This document shows positions 51,309 through 60,049 of a DNA stretch of 64,000 nucleotides, piece by piece (position 1 is the stretch's first letter; the number at the start of each line of letters is the position of its first letter). Where the stretch lies: positions 1 through 64,000 of the forward strand of contig NZ_PGSG01000006.1 of the NCBI RefSeq assembly GCF_002843305.1. Reading direction: 5' to 3'. The stretch comes from Streptomyces barkulensis. Lineage in GTDB: Bacteria > Actinomycetota > Actinomycetes > Streptomycetales > Streptomycetaceae. A program made the translations under genes and the position numbers. The notes below the pieces were generated by a model. The model did no database searches, had not been told where the DNA came from, and saw only the letters and a program-made list of their open reading frames with translations.

Positions 51309-51474
51309 CGGAGCGGCCCGGCCCGGGGATCCGCGGCGTTCGGCGACAGAACGTCGGGGGCGCCCGGACGGGCCGGATCGCAGGGGTCCGTGCGGCGCCC
51401 GGAATGCAAGTCCCGCCCAGGGGTACCCGGTTGGTTGAACGAGCCCTCAACCAGCCGGACGGAGGCGGTTCTTC

Positions 51475-51705
51475 ATGGGCATGGCACTGACCATCGTACT
51501 GATCGCGGTGGGCGCGATCCTGACCTTCGGGGTGAACTGGGATATCTCCGGGGTCAACCTCGATGTGATCGGCCTGATCCTCATGGCGGTCGGCTTCATC
51601 GGGCTGGCGTCCTACGTGGCCATCTTCAAGCGCCGCCGCGTGCAGCCGCCGAGCCCGGCGGCCCCGGTCGTCGAGGAGAACCACCGCCACCAGTGGCGCG
51701 CCTGA
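51475..51705 (+). CDS. DUF6458-type small membrane protein
   Basis: This 76-aa membrane protein has two hydrophobic helices (LTIVLIAVGAILTFGV and IGLILMAVGFIGLASYVAIF) separated by NWDISGVNLD. The tail is basic and polar. The pattern fits DUF6458 proteins, which are widespread in actinomycetes and have no assigned role. ATG 51475 with GGAGGCGG upstream. Confidence 0.82.
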   Translation: MGMALTIVLIAVGAILTFGVNWDISGVNLDVIGLILMAVGFIGLASYVAIFKRRRVQPPSPAAPVVEENHRHQWRA

Positions 51706-51743
51706 CCGGCCGCGGTGCCCGGCCGGCCGTACGGCTGGAACCC

Positions 51744-51776
51744 GGGCCCCGGGACCGCGTGACGGTCCCGGGGCCC
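51744..51776 (+). terminator. Hairpin terminator after the DUF6458 gene
   Basis: Perfect 14-bp arms (GGGCCCCGGGACCG and complement) with a 5-nt loop lie 39 bp after the stop. Confidence 0.7.
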
Positions 51777-51862
51777 ATCCGGGGCGGTTCCTCGCCACCG
51801 CACGGTGCCCGAGGCCCGTTAGCGTCTCTCTCCCGCCCCGTCCGCGCGGGAACAATGCGGCC

Positions 51863-52243
51863 ATGGGCAACGGACTTCTCATCGACAAGACAGTCATCAT
51901 CACCGGAGCGAGCAGCGGAATCGGTGCCGCGGCCGCGAACGTCTTCAGCCGGGAGGGCGCGGCCGTGGTCCTGGTCGCGCGCCGGGAGAGACGGTTGGCG
52001 GCCACCGTGGCCGAACTCCGGGACCAGGGAGCCGAGGCTTCCTACGTGGTGGGCGACATGACGCTCGCCGCGGACGCGGCACGGGCGGTGGACTTCGCCG
52101 TGACCGAGTACGGACGGCTGGACGCGGCCTTCAACAACGCCGGGATCGGTGGCGACCGCACCCCGTTACACCTGATACGGCCTCGGGGAACAATGGAACA
52201 GCCGTTGGCGCTAAGGAACGATCTTGTGCGCCTAGCACAGTGA
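51863..52243 (+). pseudogene. SDR oxidoreductase truncated by the mercury transposon
   Basis: The first 105 or so codons are a typical short-chain dehydrogenase: ITGASSGIGAAAANVFSREGAAVVLVARRE cofactor loop and LDAAFNNAGIGG. The sequence stops being SDR-like at about 52180, and the frame runs on 20 codons into the transposon end before a stop at 52243. The catalytic Ser-Tyr-Lys is missing, so the product would be inactive. The rest of the gene should lie beyond the right transposon end, outside the window. Confidence 0.85.
52185..52215 (+). repeat. Candidate left inverted repeat of the transposon
   Basis: A 31-bp segment with GGGG at the outer end and TAAG at the inner end. The family pattern and the interrupted SDR support it. 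Its partner has not been seen. Confidence 0.5.
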
Positions 52244-52311
52244 TCCACTCTGCGGCTGGGGTTCGGTGAAAGATCGTATGAGCGGTGTGGCGTGGGGCTA
52301 CCGTCCGCCGC

Positions 52312-55300
52312 GTGCCGGTGGAATTTCTGACTGATGAGCAGGCCGCAGCGTACGGACGGTTCGTGGAGGAGCCGACCCGTCCGGAGCTGGAGCGGTTCTT
52401 CTACCTCGACGACGTGGACCGGGAGCTGATCGGGAAACGGCGGGGTGACCACAACCGTCTGGGGTTCGCACTCCAGATGTGCACGGTCCGCTACCTGGGG
52501 CTGTTCCTGGAGGACCCGCTGGATGTGCCGTGGCCGGTGGTGGAGTACCTGGCCGAGCACCTGGGCGTGGAGGACGCCTCGTGCGTGAAGCGGTACACCG
52601 AGCGGTTGAAGACGGCGTACGAGCACGCGTGGGAGATCCGGGACGCCTACGGCTACCACCAGTTCGAGGATCGCGAGTGGGGGCGGAAGTTCCGTACGTT
52701 TCTGCACGGGCGGGCGTGGACGGCCGCCGAGGGGCCGGTGGCGCTGTTCAACCAGGCGGTGGGCTGGCTGCGGCGCAACCGTGTGCTGCTGCCCGGGGTG
52801 AGCGTGCTGGCCCGGCAGGTGGCCGAGGTGCGGGGCACGGCCGAGCAGCGGCTGTACGCCACGGTGGCGGGGGCCGCGCGCCGCGCGGACGGCGCACTGC
52901 CGGCGGACCTGGTGGCGCTGCTGGATGTTCCGGAGGGCCGTCGGGTGTCGGAGCTGGAGCGGCTGCGCCGGCCGCCGACGCGGACGACAGGCACGAGCAT
53001 GGCGAAGGCGCTGGAGCGGGTCGATGAGATCGCCGCGTTCCGTCTGGGCCGGGTGCGGATCGACAAGGTCCCGCCGAACCGGCTGGCGTCCCTGGCCCGT
53101 ACGGGGCTGGGGTCGAAGGCGCCGAACCTGGAGCGCACCCCGGAGCCGAAGCGCACCGCGCTGCTGACCTCGGTGGTCCGTCACCTGGAAGCATCCGCAA
53201 TCGATGACGCGCTGGATCTGTTCGCGCTGCTGATGCAGGTGAAGCTCATCAGCGCCGCGCGGCGGGCGACAGACCGGGAGTGGGTGGCGGGCCGGGCCCG
53301 GGTGGTGAAGGCGTTCCGCATGGTCGACGGGGTGTTCCGGCTGTGGAGCGAGCAACTGGATCTGATCGCCGAGAGCGCCACGGACTTCGATCCGGGCGCG
53401 ATGTGGCGGGCACTGGAGACGGAGATCGGCCCCCGCGCGGAGATCGAGGCCGCGTCCAAGCTGGCGGCGGAGATGATCGGGCCGGGAGACGACGAGGCCG
53501 AGGCGGAGATGCGGCGCCTGCTGGCCACCCGCTACAACACCGTCCGCCCGTTCCTGTCGCTGCTCGGGGAGTCGCCCGCGCTGGGCGCAGCCTCCGCCGG
53601 CAAGCGCATCCTGGAGGCGGTACGGCGGCTGCCCGCGCTCGCACGGCGGAAGGTCAAGGTCAAGCCGCTGCTGCCGCGTGAGATCGACGCCAAGCTGGTG
53701 CCACCGGCGTGGCGGTCGGCGGTGTACTCCAACCCGGAGCTGCCCGAGGGTGCGGTGGACCGCGACGCGTACGTGGTGTGCGTGCTGGAGCAGCTGTACA
53801 GGGCGCTGAACTCCCGGAATGTGTTCGCCTCGCCGTCGAACCGGTGGGCCGACCCGCGGGCGCGGCTGCTGGCCGGCAAGCAGTGGGAGGCCGTCGCCGA
53901 CGACGTCCTGCACGGCCTGAGCCTGGACGAGCCGGTCGAGGAACACCTCGCCGGGCGGGTGCGGGCGCTGGACGCGGCCTGGCAGCTGATGGCCGAGCGG
54001 CTGGAGGAGGCCGGGCAGGACGCGAAGCTGAGCTTCGAGGTGCAGCCAGGCGGCCGGCTGAAGCTGAACGTGGACCGGCTCGGCGCGGTCGGCGAGCCGA
54101 AGTCCTTGCGGTGGCTGCGCAAGACCACCGCGGCGATGCTCCCGAAGATCGACCTGCCGGACCTGCTGTTCGAGGTCGACTCCTGGACTGGGTTCCTGGA
54201 CGCGTTCGTGCACCTCGGGGACGGCCGCACCCGCATGGAGAACCTGAAGACCTCCCTGGTGGCGCTGCTGGTCGCCGAGGCGTGCAACATCGGCCTGACC
54301 CCCGTCATCGACCCCGAGGACGAAGCACTGACCCGGGGTCGGCTGGTGCACGTCGACCAGTACTACCTGCGCGCCGACACCATCGCCGCGGCGAACGCGC
54401 GCCTGATCGAGGCCCAGGCGCGGGTGCCGATCGTCTCCCACTGGGGTGAGGGCCTGCTGGCCTCGGTGGACGGGCTGCGGTTCGTAGTGCCCAAGCGGAC
54501 CATCAACGCCGGTCCCTCGCCGAAGTACTACCACTTCAAACGCGGGATCACGTGGCTGAACGCGGTCAATGACCAGGTCGCCGGGATCGGGCAGATGGTC
54601 GTGCCGGGCACCCCGCGCGACTCCCTGCACATCCTGGACACCCTGCTGAACCTGGACGCCGGGGTGAAGCCGGAGATGGTCGCCACCGACAACGCCTCGT
54701 ACTCCGACATGGTGTTCGGCCTGTTCTCGATGCTCGGCTACAACTTCTCGCCCCGGTTCCGGGACCTGGCCGACCAGCGGTTCTGGCGGGCGGAGATGCC
54801 CGGTGTCGAAACCGGCGGCTACGGCCCGCTGGAGCCGCTGGCCCGCAACAAGGCCAACCTGGGCAAGGTGGTCACGCACTGGCCGGACATGCTGCGGGTG
54901 GCCGGCTCCCTGGTGACCGGGCAGGTCCGCGCGTACGACCTGCTGCGGATGTTCGGCCGCGAGGGCCGCCCGACCCCGATGGGGCAGGCGTTCGCCGAGT
55001 ACGGGCGGATCGCCAAGACGCTGCACCTGCTGCGCGTGGTCGACCCGGTGGACGACACCTACCGCAGGCAGATGAACCGGCAGCTGACCGTGCAGGAGTC
55101 CCGCCACAAGCTGGCCCGGGACATCTGCCACGGCAAGCGCGGGCAGATCATGCAGGCGTACCGGGAGGGCCAGGAAGACCAGCTCGGTGCGCTCGGCCTG
55201 GTCCTGAACGCCGCGGTGCTGTGGACGACCCGCTACCTGGACGCCGCCGTAGAGGAGCTGCGGGCGCTGCCCGCCGAGGAGCGGGAGTACGACGTCCTGG

Positions 55301-55452
55301 ACGAGGATGTCGCCCGCCTGTCCCCGCTGCGTCACGCGAACCTCAACTGCCTGGGCCGCTACAGCTTCCGCGCCTCCACCCCCGTGGGCGGGGGCCTGCG
55401 GCCGCTGCGTGACCCGGACGCGGCCGGGGTGGACGAGGACGGGGAACAGTGA
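52312..55452 (+). CDS. tnpA: Tn3-family transposase TnpA
   Basis: This very large 1046-aa DDE transposase is of the Tn3 family. The N-terminal DNA-binding part begins PVEFLTDEQAAAYGRF. The catalytic core carries Asp in LLASVDGLRFVV, Asp in EMVATDNASYSDM and the usual Tn3 SPRFRDLADQRFW and NRQLTVQESRHKLARD segments, so it looks complete. I chose GTG 52312; an earlier start at 52285 adds nine residues. It reads inward from the nearby transposon end, whereas in most Tn3 elements tnpA ends next to its repeat. Confidence 0.95.
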   Translation: MPVEFLTDEQAAAYGRFVEEPTRPELERFFYLDDVDRELIGKRRGDHNRLGFALQMCTVRYLGLFLEDPLDVPWPVVEYLAEHLGVEDASCVKRYTERLKTAYEHAWEIRDAYGYHQFEDREWGRKFRTFLHGRAWTAAEGPVALFNQAVGWLRRNRVLLPGVSVLARQVAEVRGTAEQRLYATVAGAARRADGALPADLVALLDVPEGRRVSELERLRRPPTRTTGTSMAKALERVDEIAAFRLGRVRIDKVPPNRLASLARTGLGSKAPNLERTPEPKRTALLTSVVRHLEASAIDDALDLFALLMQVKLISAARRATDREWVAGRARVVKAFRMVDGVFRLWSEQLDLIAESATDFDPGAMWRALETEIGPRAEIEAASKLAAEMIGPGDDEAEAEMRRLLATRYNTVRPFLSLLGESPALGAASAGKRILEAVRRLPALARRKVKVKPLLPREIDAKLVPPAWRSAVYSNPELPEGAVDRDAYVVCVLEQLYRALNSRNVFASPSNRWADPRARLLAGKQWEAVADDVLHGLSLDEPVEEHLAGRVRALDAAWQLMAERLEEAGQDAKLSFEVQPGGRLKLNVDRLGAVGEPKSLRWLRKTTAAMLPKIDLPDLLFEVDSWTGFLDAFVHLGDGRTRMENLKTSLVALLVAEACNIGLTPVIDPEDEALTRGRLVHVDQYYLRADTIAAANARLIEAQARVPIVSHWGEGLLASVDGLRFVVPKRTINAGPSPKYYHFKRGITWLNAVNDQVAGIGQMVVPGTPRDSLHILDTLLNLDAGVKPEMVATDNASYSDMVFGLFSMLGYNFSPRFRDLADQRFWRAEMPGVETGGYGPLEPLARNKANLGKVVTHWPDMLRVAGSLVTGQVRAYDLLRMFGREGRPTPMGQAFAEYGRIAKTLHLLRVVDPVDDTYRRQMNRQLTVQESRHKLARDICHGKRGQIMQAYREGQEDQLGALGLVLNAAVLWTTRYLDAAVEELRALPAEEREYDVLDEDVARLSPLRHANLNCLGRYSFRASTPVGGGLRPLRDPDAAGVDEDGEQ

Positions 55453-55479
55453 GCCTGCCGGCCGGGCCGCCGGTGGCTG

Positions 55480-55995
55480 TCAGTGCACGGGGCGGCGGCC
55501 GAGGATGGTCCAGGCGGTTTCGGTGACGGCGGCGACGGCGATGCCGAAGGCGAGGTGGGCGGCGAAGCCGCGCAGGTGGGTTACGGCCGGGTAGTCCCGG
55601 TTGGGGGCGGAGAAGCCGGCCAGTGGGGTGATGCCCTCGTCCACGATCAGCGACATCGCGGCTCCGGAGGCGAGTCCGGCCGCGACCGGTGTGAGGCCGG
55701 TGGTGCGGCGCAGCAGCGCGTACACCGGAGCCCAGCTGATGGCGAGCCCGTAATGGAACGCCGTCCCGGCCCGCTCCCGCGCCTTGTCGTCGAGGTGGAT
55801 GCCGAGCAGGCCGAGGGTCTTGTCGGCGGCGATCTGAGAGGGGGAGCCGGGCCGGGCGGCGTCCTCACGCCGGCGGGTCTCGTCGGATTCGAGCTGGTAG
55901 AGCTTCATGCTCACCGGCTCCATCACCTTCGTCGCCGCGTACCCGGCGACCGGGGCGATGACGGCGTCGGTGAGCAGATCAGCAGTGGTCTTCAT
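55480..55995 (-). CDS. DUF1440/YagU-like membrane protein
   Basis: This 171-aa protein has about four hydrophobic segments and the pattern DAVIAPVAGYAATKVMEPVSMKLY followed by FHYGLAISWAPVYALLRR, similar to YagU-type inner-membrane proteins. It starts at ATG 55995 behind AGGAAGGAGAG and ends 27 bp from the convergent tnpA stop. It is first in line downstream of merB on the same strand, so it may be transcribed with the mer operon. Its role in mercury resistance, if any, is unknown. Confidence 0.65.
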   Translation of the reverse strand: MKTTADLLTDAVIAPVAGYAATKVMEPVSMKLYQLESDETRRREDAARPGSPSQIAADKTLGLLGIHLDDKARERAGTAFHYGLAISWAPVYALLRRTTGLTPVAAGLASGAAMSLIVDEGITPLAGFSAPNRDYPAVTHLRGFAAHLAFGIAVAAVTETAWTILGRRPVH

Positions 55996-56059
55996 GGTGC
56001 TCTCCTTCCTGTCGGCCCCCTTCGGGGTGGCCGCGGGCCGCGACCACCCCTGGGGGTGC

Positions 56060-56701
56060 TCAGCAGCAGCCGGACGGGGAGGTGCCGGTGAGGATCTGGT
56101 GGATGAGCGGCTGTTCGATGGCGTAGGCGTCGGCGACGGGCAGCACTCGGGAGCCGGGGTGGCCGGCCAGCCAGTCCTCGGCGGCCGCGGCGCTGGTGAA
56201 GAAGTGGATCTCGTTGCAGAAGCTGGTGCGGATGGAGGCCGGAGTCTCGCAGGCGACGAGGGAGACGACCGCACCGGCTGGCTCCACGCTGGTGGGCCCG
56301 TCCGGGGGCACGGTCAGCCGCACCGGCTCCCCGGTGGCGCGGCAGGGGGAGGTCACCTGGGCGGTGTGGCCCAGGACGGCGGGGAAGACCAGGGTGTCGA
56401 GCGCGCACCAGGTGTACAGGGTGCGGCCGTCGGTCTCGTAGCGGTGCGGGGTGGGGTTGAGCGTCAGGCCGTAGCCGGTGACGCGGCCCTGAGTGTCGTA
56501 CTCGGTGTCGGGCATGGCCGCGAGCGCCTGGCGGATCTCCTCACGGGTGCGGCCGGTTTCGGCGGCGAGCTGGTCGACGGTGACCGGCTCACCGGCCGCC
56601 AGCAGCGTCAGCAGGGGCCGCAGCAGAGCCAGTTCCAGGCCGGGAGCGCTGGTGAGCGAGTCGGTGAAGCGGGTGGGGAAGTCCTGGGTGTCGGTGTCCA
56701 C
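56060..56701 (-). CDS. merB: Organomercurial lyase MerB
   Basis: This 213-aa enzyme breaks the carbon-mercury bond of compounds such as methyl- or phenylmercury, giving a hydrocarbon and Hg(II). The three catalytic residues are all present at the standard spacing: Cys99 and Asp102 in TWCALDTLVF and Cys162 in RTSFCNEIHFF (E. coli numbering 96/99/159). A winged-helix-like N-terminal region precedes. The C-terminus ends SGCC, an extra Cys pair. It starts at GTG 56701 with AAGGAAGGA upstream and follows the broken merR-type gene on the merA transcript. Confidence 0.95.
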   Translation of the reverse strand: MDTDTQDFPTRFTDSLTSAPGLELALLRPLLTLLAAGEPVTVDQLAAETGRTREEIRQALAAMPDTEYDTQGRVTGYGLTLNPTPHRYETDGRTLYTWCALDTLVFPAVLGHTAQVTSPCRATGEPVRLTVPPDGPTSVEPAGAVVSLVACETPASIRTSFCNEIHFFTSAAAAEDWLAGHPGSRVLPVADAYAIEQPLIHQILTGTSPSGCC

Positions 56702-56771
56702 GACCGCGTTCCTTCCTTGGGTGGATGGGTCCGATGCGTGCCGACCGTAGGGTCTGCCCCCGGGGTGAGGG

Positions 56772-57195
56772 TCAAGTGCGCTGCGGGTCGCCGGCCCAGC
56801 ACAGGTCGCCCTCCGCCAGGTCCGCCCGGTGTTCGGCCTGGAACTTCTCGATCCGGTCCAGGATCTGCTGCTGGGCGGCGATACGCTGGCGCAGCCGTTC
56901 GCGGGAGCGGTGCAGCAGCTCGGCCAGGTGCGAACCCACCGGCCCGGGGGGGGCCGTCGAGATACGCCGTGGTCGGTTCCCGGATCTCGGCGACGGTCAG
57001 GCCCAGGCCACGCAGCTCGCCGATGAACCGCACGCACCACAGCGCGTCGGCGGTGTAGAGCCGGTAGTTGGCCGGGCTGCGGCCCAGGGTGTAGATCAGC
57101 CCGAGGTCGGTGTACTCGCGCAGCGTCTTGACCGGCACCCCCGTCCGGCGGGACAGCTCGCCGACCGTCATCGGCCGCGTCCGGCTCCCACTCAT
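56772..57195 (-). pseudogene. MerR-family regulator broken at a C8 tract
   Basis: ATG 57195 (after GGAAGGATCGATC) opens a MerR-type HTH (MTVGELSRRTGVPVKTLREYTDLGL, NYRLYTADALWCVRFIGELRGLGLTVAEI). At 56946-56953 lies a run of eight C on this strand. Removing one C restores a reading frame, PVGSHLAELLHRSRERLRQRI and so on, to the stop at 56772, giving a normal protein of about 140 aa with a C-terminal Cys in LCWAGD. As written, the frame leaves this sequence and misses the dimer helix. It may be a real frameshift or a homopolymer error. Confidence 0.75.
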
Positions 57196-57216
57196 GATCG
57201 ATCCTTCCCGGCGGTT

Positions 57217-58653
57217 TCAGCTGGCGCAGCAGGACAGCTTGGTGACGTCGCGGGTGTAGGTCTGGGCGGCGAGCTTCAGGCCCTCGGCCATGGTCAGGTA
57301 GGGGCACCACAGGTCGGCCATCTGCTGCACCGTCATCTGGTTGGCCAGCGCGTAGACGGCGGTGGCGACGACGTCACCGGCGCCGTCGGCCAAGACGTGC
57401 GCGCCCAGCAGGCGGCCGGTGGAGGCGTCGGCGACGAGTTTGATCAGGCCGCGGGTGTCGCGGTTGACCAGCGCGCGCGGCACGTACTCGAGCGGCAGGA
57501 CGCGGCAGTCGCAGGTGTAGCCCTGGGCGACGGCCTCGGCGTCGGTCAGGCCGGCGGAGGCGATGGCCGGGCTGGTGAAGGTGACCCTGGGCAGGTGGCG
57601 GTAGTCCACCGTGCGCCCGGCACCGTCGAACGCGTTGTCGGCGATCAGCGCGCCGTGGGCGGAGGCGACGTAGACGAACTGGGGGTGCCCGGTGACATCC
57701 CCGGCCGCCCAGATCCGCGGATTGGCCGTACGCAGATGCCCGTCGACGACGACTTCGCCCCGCTCGCCGGTCCCCACTCCAACCGCGTCCAGGCCGAGTC
57801 CGTCGGTGACCGGACGGCGGCCGGTGGCCACCAGCAGCTCGTCGGCGCGCAGCTGAACCTCGCGGCCGTCGCCGGTGCGGGCGGTCGCCACGACCTCGCC
57901 CGAGTCACGGCGCACCGCGGTCAGGCGGGTGTGGGTGTGGACGGTGATGCCCTCGTCCGCGAAGACGTCCTGCAGGGCGGCGGAGATCTCGGGTTCCTCA
58001 CCGGAGGTCAGACGACTGCGGGCCACCACGGTGACCTTGGCGCCCAGGCGGGCGAACAGCTGAGCCTGCTCCAGCCCGACATACCCGGCACCCAGGACCA
58101 ACAGGCTCTTAGGCAGTACGTCCAGGTCCATGGCGGTGGTGGAGGTCAGGTAACCGGCCTCCTCCAGGCCGTCCACGGGCGGCGCCCACGGAGCGGATCC
58201 GGTCGCGATCAAGTAGTGCGCGGCCTCGATCCGGCGGCTGCCGCCGCCGACAAGCGCCACGTCCAGGGCGGGGCTGTCCGGGCTGCCGGTGAAGCGAGCG
58301 GTGCCCTCAAGGATGTCCCAGCCGTACTCGGCGGCCAGGTCCGTGTACTTCTCCGCCCGCATCTCCTGGACCAGCTTGTCCTTGCCGTCGATCAGCGCGT
58401 CGAAGTCAACCGGCCCTGCCTCGGTCCGGATGCCGGGGAAACGCTGCCCCTCCAGCGCGCTGCGGCGGGCCTCGGCGGCGGCCAGCAGCGCTTTGGACGG
58501 CACACAGCCGGTGTTCACGCACGTCCCGCCGGTCGTGCCGCGCTCGACCATCACCACCGAGCGGCCCTTGCGACGGGCGGCGATCGCGGCGGCGAACGCC
58601 CCGCCGCCGGAGCCGATGACCGCCAGGTCGTAGCCGTTGTGCGCTGCGTTCAC
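57217..58653 (-). CDS. merA: Mercuric reductase MerA
   Basis: This 478-aa FAD-dependent disulfide oxidoreductase reduces Hg(II) to volatile Hg(0) with NADPH. It has the FAD loop GSGGGAFAAAIAAR, the redox-active pair in GGTCVNTGCVPSK (Cys45, Cys50), an NADPH loop GAGYVGLEQAQ, and the C-terminal vicinal cysteines in LSCCAS that define MerA. There is no N-terminal NmerA domain, as in many actinomycete MerA. The GTG start at 58653 has GAGGAGG upstream. It is divergent from the ArsR-type repressor. Confidence 0.96.
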   Translation of the reverse strand: MNAAHNGYDLAVIGSGGGAFAAAIAARRKGRSVVMVERGTTGGTCVNTGCVPSKALLAAAEARRSALEGQRFPGIRTEAGPVDFDALIDGKDKLVQEMRAEKYTDLAAEYGWDILEGTARFTGSPDSPALDVALVGGGSRRIEAAHYLIATGSAPWAPPVDGLEEAGYLTSTTAMDLDVLPKSLLVLGAGYVGLEQAQLFARLGAKVTVVARSRLTSGEEPEISAALQDVFADEGITVHTHTRLTAVRRDSGEVVATARTGDGREVQLRADELLVATGRRPVTDGLGLDAVGVGTGERGEVVVDGHLRTANPRIWAAGDVTGHPQFVYVASAHGALIADNAFDGAGRTVDYRHLPRVTFTSPAIASAGLTDAEAVAQGYTCDCRVLPLEYVPRALVNRDTRGLIKLVADASTGRLLGAHVLADGAGDVVATAVYALANQMTVQQMADLWCPYLTMAEGLKLAAQTYTRDVTKLSCCAS

Positions 58654-58700
58654 CGCAGCACCTCCTCGCGTCCCGGGTCCCGTGTGACCGGGACCGCTTC

Positions 58701-58718
58701 TATGCGCCTTGCCGAATA
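58701..58718. promoter_or_regulatory. Mercury repressor operator 1
   Basis: TATGCGCCTTGCCGAATA is an imperfect dyad (TATGCG/CGAATA). The same arms recur 35 bp away. It overlaps the TTGCCG -35 (58709-58714) of the ArsR gene. Confidence 0.65.
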
Positions 58719-58739
58719 GCTCACCACGACCATACTATG
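58709..58739 (+). promoter_or_regulatory. Promoter of the ArsR-type repressor operon
   Basis: TTGCCG (58709-58714) and TACTAT (58733-58738) are spaced by 18 bp. Both hexamers lie on the two operators, so Hg-free repressor would block it. Confidence 0.5.
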
Positions 58740-58753
58740 CGGCCAGGCGAATA
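58736..58753. promoter_or_regulatory. Mercury repressor operator 2
   Basis: TATGCGGCCAGGCGAATA, same arms as operator 1, overlapping the -10 of the repressor gene and facing merA. Confidence 0.65.
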
Positions 58754-58774
58754 ATTCCAGTTGTGGAGGCCCGC

Positions 58775-59158
58775 ATGTCCGACCGCGTCACTGCCCCCGC
58801 CCCTTCCACTCAGGAGGGCCCGCAGGAGATGCCGTGTACCCATCTGGACACGGTGGCGAAGTTCTTCCGCGCCCTGTCGGACCCCACCCGGCTGAAGCTG
58901 CTGGAGTACATCCTTCGCGGCGAGCGGACCTCCGCCGACTGCGTCGCCTACGCCGGCATCTCCCAGCCCCGCGTCTCGGTGCACCTGTCCTGCCTCACCG
59001 ACTGCGGCTACGTCACCGCTCGCCGCGACGGCAAGAAGCTGCGCTACTCCGTCGGCGACCCGCGCGTGGCCGACCTGATCATCCTGGCCCGCTCGCTGGC
59101 CGCGGACAACGCCGCCGCCCTGTCCTGCTGCACCCGCATCCCCGACAGCCAGGACTGA
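58775..59158 (+). CDS. merR: ArsR-family mercury-responsive repressor (Streptomyces MerR)
   Basis: This 127-aa winged-helix protein of the ArsR/SmtB family has FFRALSDPTRLKLLEYIL, an HTH with ISQPRVSVHLSCLTDCGYV and the KLRYSVGD wing. In Streptomyces the mer repressor is an ArsR-type protein, unlike Gram-negative MerR. Candidate Hg ligands are Cys in MPCTH, SADCVAY, LSCLTDC and a C-terminal CC pair. ATG 58775 behind GTGGAGG is preferred. It is divergent from merA, with two matching operators between. Confidence 0.88.
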   Translation: MSDRVTAPAPSTQEGPQEMPCTHLDTVAKFFRALSDPTRLKLLEYILRGERTSADCVAYAGISQPRVSVHLSCLTDCGYVTARRDGKKLRYSVGDPRVADLIILARSLAADNAAALSCCTRIPDSQD

Positions 59159-59180
59159 CCCAGCAAGGAGCACCACCGCC

Positions 59181-59507
59181 ATGCCCGCCACCCACCGGCC
59201 CCCACGCCGGAACAACTCCGAGCCCTCCGGCGCCGGCCTGGCCGGCGCCGGGATCGGCGCCGCCCTGCTGATGATCGCCTGCTGCGCCGGGCCCGCCCTC
59301 ATCGCCGCCGGCGCCCTCGGCGCGGTCGGCGGCATCCTCGGCAACCCCTGGGTGATCGCCGCCGCGGTCCTCGCCCTGGCCGCCGCCGTGACCGCCGTCA
59401 TCCGCCACCGCGCACGGCGCAGTGCCTGCTGCCCGCCCACCACGCGCTCCGCCGACCGGGACCGCTCGCCCACCCCGGCTGACCAGAAAGGCCCCCGCTC
59501 CCGATGA
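59181..59507 (+). CDS. MerF/MerT-like mercury transporter
   Basis: This 108-aa membrane protein has two hydrophobic helices. The first contains the vicinal pair MIACCAGPALIAAG, as in MerT and MerF, where the cysteines pass Hg(II) across the membrane. A second pair, SACCPP, follows the second helix on the cytoplasmic side, as in MerF. It is the second gene of the operon, 22 bp after the repressor, and overlaps the next by ATGA. The family is assigned from topology and Cys positions. Confidence 0.78.
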   Translation: MPATHRPPRRNNSEPSGAGLAGAGIGAALLMIACCAGPALIAAGALGAVGGILGNPWVIAAAVLALAAAVTAVIRHRARRSACCPPTTRSADRDRSPTPADQKGPRSR

Positions 59508-60049
59508 CCATGTTCCCGCCCCGCCGCCGCACCCTCCTCGCCCTGGCCACCACTGCCGCCCTCGCGGCCGGCGCCACCGCCTGCGGCACCGGGACCACCC
59601 CGGCCAAGACCACCGCCGCAGGCGGCACCGCCAAGGGGTCGGTGTCCAAGGACGGCACCGAGGTGACCACGATCAGCGACGAGAAGATCCAGGTGCCGGG
59701 CGAGAAGCCGACCGCGGTGTTCTTCTTCTCCGTCGGCTGCGGCGAATGCTCCGAAGGAGCCAAGTCCCTGGCCAAGGCCGGCAAGGAGCTGAACGGCAAG
59801 GCGAACGTCCTCGCGGTGGACATGGACCCGGGCGAATCACCCCAGCTCATCCGGCAGTTCCTCGACTACATCAAGGCACCCCAACTGCCCGCGGTCATCG
59901 ACAAGAACGCCACGCTCTCCCAGCGGTACCAGGTCGCCGCGCTGTCCACGCTGATCGTCGTCGACCCGGCCGGCAAGGTCACCTACCGGGCCACCGACCC
60001 CGGCCCCGAGGCGATCCAGGCCGCCCTGGAGAAGGCGGGCGCCAAGTGA
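59504..60049 (+). CDS. Thioredoxin-like lipoprotein of the mer operon
   Basis: This 181-aa exported lipoprotein has a lipobox ATAC near residue 24-27 and then a TlpA/ResA-type thioredoxin fold. Its redox motif is CGEC (Cys79, Cys82) in FFFSVGCGECSEGAKSL, and VVDPAGKVTYRATD follows. It overlaps MerF-like by ATGA and the CcdA gene by GTGA. It may bind or hand Hg(II) to the membrane transporter, as periplasmic MerP does, or keep thiols reduced. The role is inferred from operon position. Confidence 0.82.
   Translation: MTMFPPRRRTLLALATTAALAAGATACGTGTTPAKTTAAGGTAKGSVSKDGTEVTTISDEKIQVPGEKPTAVFFFSVGCGECSEGAKSLAKAGKELNGKANVLAVDMDPGESPQLIRQFLDYIKAPQLPAVIDKNATLSQRYQVAALSTLIVVDPAGKVTYRATDPGPEAIQAALEKAGAK

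Noticed and set aside
52042-55335. A 1097-codon minus-strand frame
   Set aside because: It is antisense to the clear Tn3 transposase and is only a GC shadow.
56725-58719. A 664-codon plus-strand frame
   Set aside because: Antisense to merA, with a Gly/Val/Arg shadow pattern and no motif.
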